Both the position numbers and the translations under genes were made by a program. The notes below the pieces were generated by a model that made no database searches, was not told where the DNA came from, and saw only the letters and a list, made by a program, of their open reading frames with translations. Positions 24,460 to 37,983 of a stretch of 64,000 nt of DNA are shown in pieces. The stretch's first letter is position 1. The number at the start of each line of letters is the position of its first letter. This stretch comes from Osmia lignaria lignaria (taxonomy: Eukaryota > Arthropoda > Insecta > Hymenoptera > Megachilidae), in NCBI RefSeq assembly GCF_051020975.1, contig NW_027478169.1:8928001-8992000 (forward strand), in the 5' to 3' direction.

Positions 24460-25747
24460 AAACGAAGAGAGCTATGGCAAAATGTTAAGAGACCTTTTTT
24501 GTAGAGAATTAAGTTTCCTACAATTTATGTTCTATGATATTTTTTGATCAGAAGCGTAGTTTTCGAGATATATCGAGATATCTAAAAGTTCCGAAGCCGC
24601 ACCAACATAATAGAGATACAGAAACACCGTGGCCCCTTTCTTTGAGATAACTCTGCACTATTGCGAGCTGCAAATGCCACTTCCAGCTTAGCTGTGCAGA
24701 AGAAGAACAACAAGAAGAAGAAATATCTCGAAATATGTCCGTCAGGCCCCTTCCCTTGAGATATATCTGCAAATATCTCGGAAACGAAGCGAGCTATGGC
24801 AAAATGTTAAGAGACCTTTTTTGTAGAGAATTATGTTTCCTACAATTTATGTTCTATGATATTTTTTGATCAGAAGCGTAGTTTTCGAGATATATCGAGA
24901 TATTTAAAAGTTCCGAAGCCGCACCAACATAATAGAGATACAGAAACACCGTGGCCCTTTTCTTTGAGATAACTCTGCACTAGTGCGAGCCGCAAATGCC
25001 ACTTCCAGCTTAGCTGTGCAGAAGAAGAACAACAAGAAGAAGAAATATCTCGAAATATGTCCGTCAGGCCCCTTCCCTTGAGATAAATCTGCAAATATCT
25101 CGGAAACAAAGAGAGCTATGGCAAAATGTTAAGAGACCTTTTTTGTAGAGAATTAAGTTTCCTACAATTTATGTTCTATGATATTTTTTGATCAGAAGCG
25201 TAGTTTTCGAGATATATCGAGATATCTAAAAGTTCCGAAGCCGCACCAACATAATAGAGATACAGAAACACCGTGGCCCCTTTCTTTGAGATAACTCTGC
25301 ACTATTGCGAGCTGCAAATGCCACTTCCAGCTTAGCTGTGCAGAAGAAGAACAACAAGAAGAAGAAATATCTCGAAATATGTCCGTCAGGCCCCTTCCCT
25401 TGAGATATATCTGCAAATATCTCGGAAACGAAGCGAGCTATGGCAAAATGTTAAGAGACCTTTTTTGTAGAGAATTATGTTTCCTACAATTTATGTTGTA
25501 TGATATTTTTTGATCAGAAGCGTAGTTTTCGAGATATATCGAGATATTTAAAAGTTCCGAAGCCGCACCAACATAATAGAGATACAGAAACACCGTGGCC
25601 CTTTTCTTTGAGATAACTCTGCACTAGTGCGAGCCGCAAATGCCACTTCCAGCTTAGCTGTGCAGAAGAAGAACAACAAGAAGAAGAAATATCTCGAAAT
25701 ATGTCCGTCAGGCCCCTTCCCTTGAGATAAATCTGCAAATATCTCGG
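24460..25747. repeat. I-J dimer duplicated (644-bp offset)
   Basis: I-J at 24460-25103 is followed by I-J at 25104-25747. Round 1 has a single I-J. I is marked by GATATCTAAAAG and J by GGCCCTTTTC. Confidence 0.9.
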
Positions 25748-27035
25748 AAACGAAGAGAGCTATGGCAAAATGTTAAGAGACCTTTTTTGTAGAGAATTAA
25801 GTTTCCTACTTTTTATGTTCTATGATATTTTTTGATCAGATGCGTAGTTCTCGAGATATATCAAGATATTTAAAAGTTCCGAAGCCGCACCAACAGAATA
25901 GAGATACAGAAACACCGTGGCTCCTTTCTTTGAGATAACTCTGCACTATTGCGAGCTGGAAATGCCACTTCCAGTTTAGCTGTGCAGAAGAAGAACAACA
26001 AGAAGAAGAAATATCTCGAAATATGTCCGTTAGGCCCCTTCCCTTGAGATAAACCTGCAAATATCTCGGAAACGAAGCGAGCTATGGCAAAATGTTAAGA
26101 GACCTTTTTTGTAGAGAATTAAGTTTCCTACTTTTTATGTTCTATGATATTTTTTGATCAGATGCGTAGTTCTCGAGATATATCAAGATATTTAAAAGTT
26201 CCGAAGCCGCACCAACATAATAGAGATACAGAAACACCGTGGCCCCTTTCTTTGAGATATCTCTGCACTATTGCGAGCTGCACATGCCACTTCCAGCTTA
26301 GCTGTGCAGAAGAAGAACAACAAGAAGAAGAAATATCTCGAAATATGTCCGTCAGGCCCCTTCCCTTGAGATAAATCTGCAAATATCTCGGAAACGAAGC
26401 GAGCTATGGCAAAATGTTAAGAGACCTTTTTTGTAGAGAATTAGGTTTCCTACTTTTTATGTTCTATGATATTTTTTGATCAGATGCGTAGTTCTCGAGA
26501 TATATCAAGATATTTAAAAGTTCCGAAGCCGCACCAACATAATAGAGATACAGAAACACCGTGGCCCCCTTCTTTGAGATGACTCTGCACTATTGCGAGC
26601 TGCAAATGCCACTTCCAGCTTAGCTGTGCAGAAGAAGAACAACAAGAAGAAGAAATATCTCGAAATATGTCCGTTAGGCCCCTTCCCTTGAGATAAACCT
26701 GCAAATATCTCGGAAACGAAGCGAGCTATGGCAAAATGTTAAGAGACCTTTTTTGTAGAGAATTAAGTTTCCTACTTTTTGTGTTCTATGATATTTTTTG
26801 ATCAGATGCGTAGTTCTCGAGATATATCAAGATATTTAAAAGTTCCGAAGCCGCACCAACATAATAGAGATACAGAAACACCGTGGCCCCTTTCTTTGAG
26901 ATATCTCTGCACTATTGCGAGCTGCACATGCCACTTCCAGCTTAGCTGTGCAGAAGAAGAACAACAAGAAGAAGAAATATCTCGAAATATGTCCGTCAGG
27001 CCCCTTCCCTTGAGATAAATCTGCAAATATCTCGG
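25748..27035. repeat. P Q R Q segment with duplicated Q
   Basis: The order P Q R Q S replaces the P Q R S of round 1. The two Q monomers (palindromes at 26254-26263 and 26898-26907) lie 644 bp apart. The R between them has the unique GAGATGACTC. Confidence 0.85.
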
Positions 27036-28001
27036 AAACGAAGCGAGCTATGGCAAAATGTTAAGAGACCTTATTTGTAGAGAATTATGTTTCCTACAAT
27101 TTATGTTCTATGATATTTTTTGATCAGAAGCGTAGTTTTCGAGATATATCGAGATATTTAAAAGTTCCGAAGCCGCACCAACATAATAGAGATACAGAAA
27201 CACCGTGGCCCCTTTCTTTGAGATAACTGTGCACTAGAGCGAGCCGCAAATGCCACTTCCAGCTTAGCTGTGCAGAAGAAGAACAACAAGAAGAAGAAAT
27301 ATCTCGAAATATGTCCGTCAGGCCAGTTCCTTTGTGCTGAATCTGCAAATATCTCGGAAACGAAGCGAGCTATGGCAAAATGATAAGAGACGTTTTTTGT
27401 AGAGAATTATGTTTCCTACAATTCATGTTCTATGATATTTTTTGATCAGAAGCGTAGTTTTCGAGATATATCGAGATATTTAAAAGTTCCGAAGCCGCAC
27501 CAACATAATAGGGATACAGAAACACCGTGGCCCCTTTCTTTGAGATAACTCTGCACTAGTGCGAGCCGCAAATGCCACTTCCAGCTTAGCTGTGCAGAAG
27601 AAGAACAACAAGAAGAAGAAATATCTCGAAATATGTCCGTCAGGCCCCTTCCCTTGAGATAAATCTGCAAATATCTCGGAAACGAAGCGAGCTATGGCAA
27701 AATGTTAAGAGACCTTTTTTGTAGAGAATTAAGTTTCCTACTTTCTATGTTCTATGATATTTTTTGATCAGATGCGTAGTTCTCGAGATATATCAAGATA
27801 TTTAAAAGTTCCGAAGCCGCACCAACATAATAGAGATACAGAAACACCGTGGCCCCTTTCTTTGAGATAACTCTGCACTATTGCGAGCTGCAAATGCCAC
27901 TTCCAGCTTAGCTGTGCAGAGGAAGAACAACAAGAAGAAGAAATATCTCGAAATATGTCCGTCAGGCCAGTTCCTTTGAGCTGAATCTGCAAATATCTCG
28001 G

Positions 28002-28323
28002 AAACGAAGCGAGCTATGGCAAAATGTTAGGAGACGTTTTTTATAGAGAATTATGTTTCCTACAATTTATGTTCTATGATATTTTTTGATCAGAAGCGTA
28101 GTTTTCGAGATATATCGAGATATTTAAAAGTTCCGAAGCCGCACCAACATAATAGGGATACAGAAACACCGTGGCCCCTTTCTTTGAGATAACTCTGCAC
28201 TAGTGCGAGCCGCAAATGCCACTTCCAGCTTAGCTGTGAAAAGGAAGAACAACAAGAAGAAGAAATATCTCGAAATATGTCCGTCAGGCCCCTTCCCTTG
28301 AGATATATCTGCAAATATCTCGG
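28002..28323. repeat. Boundary monomer between cycle round 2 and the P/X/Y/Z lineage
   Basis: It begins with the GACGTTTTTTATAG front and ATAGGGATAC, as after a CCAGTTCC tail. It carries the unique TGTGAAAAGGAAG, and it ends GAGATATATC ahead of a J-like monomer with GTCATGCCCC. It resembles no monomer elsewhere as a whole and is probably mosaic. Confidence 0.6.
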
Positions 28324-31221
28324 AAACGAAGCGAGCTATGGCAAAATGTTAAGAGACCTTTTTTGTAGAGAATTATGTTTCCTACAATTTATGTTCTATG
28401 ATATTTTTTGATCAGAAGCGTAGTTTTCGAGATATATCGAGATATTTAAAAGTTCCGAAGCCGCACCAACATAATAGAGATACAGAAACACCGTGGCCCT
28501 TTTCTTTGAGATAACTCTGCACTAGTGCGAGCCGCAAATGCCACTTCCAGCTTAGCTGTGCAGAAGAAGAACAACAAGAAGAAGAAATATCTCGAAATAT
28601 GTCCGTCATGCCCCTTCCCTTGAGATAAATCTGCAAATATCTCGGAAACGAAGCGAGCTATGGCAAAATGTTAAGAGACCTTTTTTGTAGAGAATTAAGT
28701 TTCCTACTTTTTATGTTGTATGATATTTTTTGATCAGATGCGTAGTTCTCGAGATATATCAAGATATTTAAAAGTTCCGAAGCCGCACCAACAGAATAGA
28801 GATACAGAAACACCGTGGCTCCTTTCTTTGAGATAACTCTGCACTATTGCGAGCTGGAAATGCCACTTCCAGTTTAGCTGTGCAGAAGAAGAACAACAAG
28901 AAGAAGAAATATCTCGAAATATATCCGTTAGGCCCCTTCCCTTGAGATAAACCTGCAAATATCTCGGAAACGAAGCGAGCTATGGCAAAATGTTAAGAGA
29001 CCTTTTTTGTAGAGAATTATGTTTCCTACTTTTTATGTTCTATGATATTTTTTGATCAGACGCGTAGTTCTCGAGATATATCAAGATATTTAAAAGTTCC
29101 GAAGCCGCACCAACATAATAGAGATACAGAAACACCGTGGCCCCTTTCTTTGAGATAACTCTGCACTAGTGCGAGCCGCAAATGCCACTTCCAGCTTAGC
29201 TGTGCAGAAGAAGAACAACAAGAAGAAGAAATATCTCGAAATATGTCCGTCAGGCCCCTTGCCTTGAGATAAATCTGCAAATATCTCGGAAACGAAGCGA
29301 GCTATGGCAAAATGTTAAGAGACCTTTTTTGTAGAGAATTATGTTTCCTACTTTTTATGTTCTATGATATTTTTTGATCAGACGCGTAGTTCTCGAGATA
29401 TATCAAGATATTTAAAAGTTCCGAAGCCGCACCAACATAATAGAGATACAGAAACACCGTGGCCCCTTTCTTTGAGATAACTCTGCACTATTGCGAGCTG
29501 CAAATGCCACTTCCAGCTTAGCTGTGCAGAAGAAGAACAACAAGAAGAAGAAATATCTCGAAATATGTCCGTCAGGCCCCTTCCCTTGAGATAAATCTGC
29601 AAATATCTCGGAAACGAAGAGAGCTATGGCAAAATGTTAAGAGACCTTTTTTGTAGAGAATTATGTTTCCTACAATTTATGTTCTATGATATTTTTTGAT
29701 CAGAAGCGTAGTTTTCGAGATATATCGAGATATTTAAAAGTTCCGAAGCCGCACCAACATAATAGAGATACAGAAACACCGTGGCCCCTTTCTTTGAGAT
29801 AACTTTGCACTATTGCGAGCTGTAAATGCCACTTTCAGCTTAGCTGTGCAGAAGAAGAACAACAAGAAGAAGAAATATCTCGAAATATGTCCGTCAGGCC
29901 CCTTCCCTTGAGATAAATCTGCAAATATCTCGGAAACGAAGAGAGCTATGGCAAAATGTTGAGAGACCTTTTTTGTAGAGAATTAAGTTTCCTACAATTT
30001 ATGTTCTACGATATTTTTTGATCAGAAGCGTAGTTTTCGAGATATATCGAGATATTTAAAAGTTCCGAAGCCGCACCAACATAATAGAGATACAGAAACA
30101 CCGTGGCCCCTTTCTTTGAGATAACTTTGCACTATTGCGAGCTGTAAATGCCACTTTCAGCTTAGCTGTGCAGAAGAAGAACAACAAGAAGAAGAAATAT
30201 CTCGAAATATGTCCGTCAGGCCCCTTGCCTTGAGATAAATCTGCAAATATCTCGGAAACGAAGCGAGCTATGGCAAAATGTTAAGAGACCTTTTTTGTAG
30301 AGAATTATGTTTCCTACTTTTTATGTTCTATGATATTTTTTGATCAGACGCGTAGTTCTCGAGATATATCAAGATATTTAAAAGTTCCGAAGCCGCACCA
30401 ACATAATAGAGATACAGAAACACCGTGGCCCCTTTCTTTGAGATAACTCTGCGCTATTGCGAGCTGCAAATGCCACTTCCAGCTTAGCTGTGCAGAAGAA
30501 GAACAACAAGAAGAAGAAATATCTCGAAATATGTCCGTCAGGCCCCTTCCCTTGAGATAAATCTGCAAATATCTCGGAAACGAAGAGAGCTATGGCAAAA
30601 TGTTAAGAGACCTTTTTTGTAGAGAATTATGTTTCCTACAATTTATGTTCTATGATATTTTTTGATCAGAAGCGTAGTTTTCGAGATATATCGAGATATT
30701 TAAAAGTTCCGAAGCCGCACCAACATAATAGAGATACAGAAACACCGTGGCCCCTTTCTTTGAGATAACTTTGCACTATTGCGAGCTGTAAATGCCACTT
30801 TCAGCTTAGCTGTGCAGAAGAAGAACAACAAGAAGAAGAAATATCTCGAAATATGTCCGTCAGGCCCCTTCCCTTGAGATATATCTGCAAATATCTCGGA
30901 AACGAAGCGAGCTATGGCAAAATGTTAAGAGACCTTTTTTGTAGAGAATTATGTTTCCTACAATTTATGTTCTATGATATTTTTTGATCAGAAGCGTAGT
31001 TTTCGAGATATATCGAGATATTTAAAAGTTCCGAAGCCGCACCAACATAATAGAGATACAGAAACACCGTGGCCCCTTTCTTTGAGATAACTCTGCACTA
31101 GTGCGAGCCGCAAATGCCACTTCCAGCTTAGCTGTGCAGAAGAAGAACAACAAGAAGAAGAAATATCTCGAAATATGTCCGTTAGGCCCCTTCCCTTGAG
31201 ATAAACCTGCAAATATCTCGG

Positions 31222-33153
31222 AAACGAAGCGAGCTATGGCAAAATGTTAAGAGACCTTTTTTGTAGAGAATTAAGTTTCCTACTTTTTATGTTCTATGAT
31301 ATTTTTTGATCAGATGCGTAGTTCTCGAGATATATCAAGATATTTAAAAGTTCCGAAGCCGCACCAACATAATAGAGATACAGAAACACCGTGGCCCCTT
31401 TCTTTGAGATAACTCTGCACTAGTGCGAGCCGCAAATGCCACTTCCAGCTTAGCGGTGCAGAAGAAGAACAACAAGAAGAAGAAATATCTCGAAATATGT
31501 CCGTCAGGCCCCTTGCCTTGAGATAAATCTGCAAATATCTCGGAAACGAAGCGAGCTATGGCAAAATGTTAAGAGACCTTTTTTGTAGAGAATTATGTTT
31601 CCTACTTTTTATGTTCTATGATATTTTTTGATCAGACGCGTAGTTCTCGAGATATATCAAGATATTTAAAAGTTCCGAAGCCGCACCAACATAATAGAGA
31701 TACAGAAACACCGTGGCCCTTTTCTTTGAGATAACTCTGCACTAGTGCGAGCCGCAAATGCCACTTCCAGCTTAGCTGTGCAGAAGAAGAACAACAAGAA
31801 GAAGAAATATCTCGAAATATGTCCGTCATGCCCCTTCCCTTGAGATAAATCTGCAAATATCTCGGAAACGAAGCGAGCTATGGCAAAATGTTAAGAGACC
31901 TTTTTTGTAGAGAATTAAGTTTCCTACTTTTTATGTTCTATGATATTTTTTGATCAGATGCGTAGTTCTCGAGATATATCAAGATATTTAAAAGTTCCGA
32001 AGCCGCACCAACAGAATAGAGATACAGAAACACCGCGGCTCCTTTCTTTGAGATAACTCTGCACTATTGCGAGCTGGAAATGCCACTTCCAGTTTAGCTG
32101 TGCAGAAGAAGAACAACAAGAAGAAGAAATATCTCGAAATATGTCCGTTAGGCCCCTTCCCTTGAGATAAACCTGCAAATATCTCGGAAACGAAGCGAGC
32201 TATGGCAAAATGTTAAGAGACCTTTTTTGTAGAGAATTAAGTTTCCTACTTTTTATGTTCTATGATATTTTTTGATCAGATGCGTAGTTCTCGAGATATA
32301 TCAAGATATTTAAAAGTTCCGAAGCCGCACCAACATAATAGAGATACAGAAACACCGTGGCCCCTTTCTTTGAGATAACTCTGCACTAGTGCGAGCCGCA
32401 AATGCCACTTCCAGCTTAGCGGTGCAGAAGAAGAACAACAAGAAGAAGAAATATCTCGAAATATGTCCGTCAGGCCCCTTGCCTTGAGATAAATCTGCAA
32501 ATATCTCGGAAACGAAGCGAGCTATGGCAAAATGTTAAGAGACCTTTTTTGTAGAGAATTATGTTTCCTACTTTTTATGTTCTATGATATTTTTTGATCA
32601 GACGCGTAGTTCTCGAGATATATCAAGATATTTAAAAGTTCCGAAGCCGCACCAACATAATAGAGATACAGAAACACCGTGGCCCTTTTCTTTGAGATAA
32701 CTCTGCACTAGTGCGAGCCGCAAATGCCACTTCCAGCTTAGCTGTGCAGAAGAAGAACAACAAGAAGAAGAAATATCTCGAAATATGTCCGTCATGCCCC
32801 TTCCCTTGAGATAAATCTGCAAATATCTCGGAAACGAAGCGAGCTATGGCAAAATGTTAAGAGACCTTTTTTGTAGAGAATTAAGTTTCCTACTTTTTAT
32901 GTTCTATGATATTTTTTGATCAGATGCGTAGTTCTCGAGATATATCAAGATATTTAAAAGTTCCGAAGCCGCACCAACAGAATAGAGATACAGAAACACC
33001 GCGGCTCCTTTCTTTGAGATAACTCTGCACTATTGCGAGCTGGAAATGCCACTTCCAGTTTAGCTGTGCAGAAGAAGAACAACAAGAAGAAGAAATATCT
33101 CGAAATATATCCGTTAGGCCCCTTCCCTTGAGATAAACCTGCAAATATCTCGG
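31222..33153. repeat. 966-bp trimer repeated twice (X, J-like, P)
   Basis: The X (TTAGCGGTGCAG), J-like (GTCATGCCCC) and P (CACCGCGGCTCC) monomers at 31222-32187 are repeated at 32188-33153. The rare CCGCGGCTCC occurs only in these two P monomers. Confidence 0.9.
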
Positions 33154-34763
33154 AAACGAAGCGAGCTATGGCAAAATGTTAAGAGACCTTTTTTGTAGAG
33201 AATTATGTTTCCTACTTTTTATGTTCTATGATATTTTTTGATCAGACGCGTAGTTCTCGAGATATATCAAGATATTTAAAAGTTCCGAAGCCGCACCAAC
33301 ATAATAGAGATACAGAAACACCGTGGCCCCTTTCTTTGAGATAACGCTGCACTAGTGCGAGCCGCAAATGCCACTTCCAGCTTAGCTGTGCAGAAGAAGA
33401 ACAACAAGAAGAAGAAATATCTCGAAATATGTCCGTCAGGCCCCTTCCCTTGAGATATATCTGCAAATATCTCGGAAACGAAGCGAGCTATGGCAAAATG
33501 TTAAGAGACCGTTTTTGTAGAGAATTAAGTTTCCTACTTATTATGTTCTATGATATTTTTTGATCAGATGCGTAGTTCTCGAGATATATCAAGATATTTA
33601 AAAGTTCCGAAGCCGCACCAACAGAATAGAGATACAGAAACACCGTGGCTCCATTCTTTGAGATAACTCTGCACTATTGCGAGCTGGAAATGCCACTTCC
33701 AGTTTAGCTGTGCAGAAGAAGAACAACAAGAAGAAGAAATATCTCGAAATATGTCCGTTAGGCCCCTTCCCTTGAGATAAACCTGCAAATATCTCGGAAA
33801 CGAAGCGAGCTATGGCAAAATGTTAAGAGACCTTTTTTGTAGAGAATTAAGTTTCCTACTTTTTATGTTCTATGATATTTTTTGATCAGATGCGTAGTTC
33901 TCGAGATATATCAAGATATTTAAAAGTTCCGAAGCCGCACCAACATAATAGAGATACAGAAACACCGTGGCCCCTTTCTTTGAGATAACTCTGCACTAGT
34001 GCGAGCCGCAAATGCCACTTCCAGCTTAGCGGTGCAGAAGAAGAACAACAAGAAGAAGAAATATCTCGAAATATGTCCGTCAGGCCCCTTGCCTTGAGAT
34101 AAATCTGCAAATATCTCGGAAACGAAGCGAGCTATGGCAAAATGTTAAGAGACCTTTTTTGTAGAGAATTATGTTTCCTACTTTTTATGTTCTATGATAT
34201 TTTTTGATCAGACGCGTAGTTCTCGAGATATATCAAGATATTTAAAAGTTCCGAAGCCGCACCAACATAATGGAGATACAGAAACACCGTGGCCCTTTTC
34301 TTTGAGATAACTCTGCACTATTGCGAGCTGCAAATGCCACTTCCAGCTTAGCTGTGCAGAAGAAGAACAACAAGAAGAAGAAATATCTCGAAATATGTCC
34401 GTCAGGCCCCTTCCCTTGAGATAAATCTGCAAATATCTCGGAAACGAAGAGAGCTATGGCAAAATGTTAAGAGACCTTTTTTGTAGAGAATTATGTTTCC
34501 TACAATTTATGTTCTATGATATTTTTTGATCAGAAGCGTAGTTTTCGAGATATATCGAGATATTTAAAAGTTCCGAAGCCGCACCAACATAATAGAGATA
34601 CAGAAACACCGTGGCCCCTTTCTTTGAGATAACTTTGCACTATTGCGAGCTGTAAATGCCACTTTCAGCTTAGCTGTGCAGAAGAAGAACAACAAGAAGA
34701 AGAAATATCTCGAAATATGTCCGTCAGGCCCCTTCCCTTGAGATAAATCTGCAAATATCTCGG

Positions 34764-37661
34764 AAACGAAGCGAGCTATGGCAAAATGTTAAGAGACCTT
34801 TTTTGTAGAGAATTAAGTTTCCTACTTATTATGTTCTATGATATTTTTTGATCAGATGCGTAGTTCTCGAGATATATCAAGATATTTAAAAGTTCCGAAG
34901 CCGCACCAACAGAATAGAGATACAGAAACACCGTGGCTCCTTTCTTTGAGATAACTCTGCACTATTGCGAGCTGGAAATGCCACTTCCAGTTTAGCTGTG
35001 CAGAAGAAGAACAACAAGAAGAAGAAATATCTCGAAATATGTCCGCTGGGCCCCTTCCCTTGAGATAAACCTGCAAATATCTCGGAAACGAAGCGAGCTA
35101 TGGCAAAACGTTAAGAGAACTTTTTTGTAGAGAATTAAGTTTCCTACTTTTTATGTTCTATGATATTTTTTGATCAGATGCGTAGTTCTCGAGATATATC
35201 AAGATATTTAAAAGTTCCGAAGCCGCACCAACATAATAGAGATACAGAAACACCGTGGCCCCTTTCTTTGAGATAACTCTGCACTAGTGCGAGCCGCAAA
35301 TGCCACTTCCAGCTTAGCTGTGCAGAAGAAGAACAACAAGAAGAAGAAATATCTCGAAATATGTCCGTCAGGCCCCTTGCCTTGAGATAAATCTGCAAAT
35401 ATCTCGGAAACGAAGCGAGCTATGGCAAAATGTTAAGAGACCTTTTTTGTAGAGAATTATGTTTCCTACAATTTATGTTCTATGATATTTTTTGATCAGA
35501 ACCGTAGTTTTCGAGATATATCGAGATATTTAAAAGTTCCGAAGCTGCACCAACATAATAGAGATACAGAAACACCGTGGCCCCTTTCTTTGAGATAACT
35601 TTGCACTATTGCGAGCTGTAAATGCCACTTTCAGCTTAGCTGTGCAGAAGAAGAACAACAAGAAGAAGAAATATCTCGAAATATGTCCGTCAGGCCCCTT
35701 CCCTTGAGATATATCTGCAAATATCTCGGAAACGAAGCGAGCTATGGCAAAATGTTAAGAGACCTTTTTTGTAGAGAATTATGTTTCCTACAATTTATGT
35801 TCTATGATATTTTTTGATCAGAAGCGTAGTTTTCGAGATATATCGAGATATTTAAAAGTTCCGAAGCCGCACCAACATAATAGAGATACAGAAACACCGT
35901 GGCCCCTTTCTTTGAGATAACTCTGCACTAGTGCGAGCCGCAAATGCCACTTCCAGCTTAGCTGTGCAGAAGAAGAACAACAAGAAGAAGAAATATCTCG
36001 AAATATGTCCGCTGGGCCCCTTCCCTTGAGATAAACCTGCAAATATCTCGGAAACGAAGCGAGCTATGGCAAAATGTTAAGAGACCTTTTTTGTAGAGAA
36101 TTAAGTTTCCTACTTTTTATGTTCTATGATATTTTTTGATCAGATGCGTAGTTCTCGAGATATATCAAGATATTTAAAAGTTCCGAAGCCGCACCAACAT
36201 AATAGAGATACAGAAACACCGTGGCCCCTTTCTTTGAGATAACTCTGCACTAGTGCGAGCCGCAAATGCCACTTCCAGCTAAGCTGTGCAGAAGAAGAAC
36301 AACAAGAAGAAGAAATATCTCGAAATATGTCCGTCAGGCCCCTTGCCTTGAGATAAATCTGCAAATATCTCGGAAACGAAGCGAGCTATGGCAAAATGTT
36401 AAGAGACCTTTTTTGTAGAGAATTATGTTTCCTACTTTTTATGTTCTATGATATTTTTTGATCAGAAGCGTACTTTTCGAGATATATCGAGATATTTAAA
36501 AGTTCCGAAGCCGCACCAACATAATAGAGATACAGAAACACCGTGGCCCCTTTCTTTGAGATAACTTTGCACTATTGCGAGCTGTAAATGCCACTTTCAG
36601 CTTAGCTGTGCAGAAGAAGAACAACAAGAAGAAGAAATATCTCGAAATATGTCCGTCAGGCCCCTTCCCTTGAGATAAATCTGCAAATATCTCGGAAACG
36701 AAGCGAGCTATGGCAAAATGTTAAGAGACCTTTTTTGTAGAGAATTAAGTTTCCTACTTATTATGTTCTATGATATTTTTTGATCAGATGCGTAGTTCTC
36801 GAGATATATCAAGATATTTAAAAGTTCCGAAGCCGCACCAACAGAATAGAGATACAGAAACACCGTGGCTCCTTTCTTTGAGATAACTCTGCACTATTGC
36901 GAGCTGGAAATGCCACTTCCAGTTTAGCTGTGCAGAAGAAGAACAACAAGAAGAAGAAATATCTCGAAATATGTCCGCTGGGCCCCTTCCCTTGAGATAA
37001 ACCTGCAAATATCTCGGAAACGAAGCGAGCTATGGCAAAACGTTAAGAGAACTTTTTTGTAGAGAATTAAGTTTCCTACTTTTTCTGTTCTATGATATTT
37101 TTTGATCAGATGCGTAGTTCTCGAGATATATCAAGATATTTAAAAGTTCCGAAGCCGCACCAACATAATAGAGATACAGAAACACCGTGGCCCCTTTCTT
37201 TGAGATAACTCTGCACTAGTGCGAGCCGCAAATGCCACTTCCAGCTTAGCTGTGCAGAAGAAGAACAACAAGAAGAAGAAATATCTCGAAATATGTCCGT
37301 CAGGCCCCTTGCCTTGAGATAAATCTGCAAATATCTCGGAAACGAAGCGAGCTATGGCAAAATGTTAAGAGACCTTTTTTGTAGAGAATTATGTTTCCTA
37401 CTTTTTATGTTCTATGATATTTTTTGATCAGACGCGTAGTTCTCGAGATATATCAAGATATTTAAAAGTTCCGAAGCCGCACCAACATAATAGAGATACA
37501 GAAACACCGTGGCCCCTTTCTTTGAGATAACTCTGCACTATTGCGAGCTGCAAATGCCACTTCCAGCTTAGCTGTGCAGAAGAAGAACAACAAGAAGAAG
37601 AAATATCTCGAAATATGTCCGTCAGGCCCCTTCCCTTGAGATAAATCTGCAAATATCTCGG
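34764..37661. repeat. 966-bp trimer series (P or W, X, Z or Y), three rounds
   Basis: Rounds start at 34764, 35730 and 36696. The first monomer of each carries GTCCGCTGGGCCCC, found nowhere else. The second is X. The third is Z in the first two rounds and Y in the last. Rounds 1 and 3 also share GCAAAACGTTAAGAGAAC after P, whereas round 2 has a different body (J/F-like) fused to the same tail. Confidence 0.85.
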
Positions 37662-37983
37662 AAACGAAGAGAGCTATGGCAAAATGTTAAGAGACCTTTT
37701 TTGTAGAGAATTATGTTTCCTACAATTTATGTTCTATGATATTTTTTGATCAGAACCGTAGTTTTCGAGATATATCGAGATATTTAAAAGTTCCGAAGCC
37801 GCACCAACATAATAGAGATACAGAAACACCGTGGCCCCTTTCTTTGAGATAACTTTGCACTATTGCGAGCTGTAAATGCCACTTTCAGCTTAGCTGTGCA
37901 GAAGAAGAACAACAAGAAGAAGAAATATCTCGAAATATGTCCGTCAGGCCCCTTCCCTTGAGATATATCTGCAAATATCTCGG

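Larger units (their letters stand above)
21243..28001. repeat. Higher-order cycle, round 2 (21 monomers)
   Basis: Order: D L G E M K F F' N H I J I J P Q R Q S T V-like. It matches round 1 at offsets of 7725 bp (D to F') and 7081 bp (N to J), the difference being the extra K-F segment of round 1. It has its own I-J duplication and an extra Q. The V-like monomer (27680-28001) keeps the CCAGTTCC tail but lacks the V base AAAGG. Confidence 0.85.
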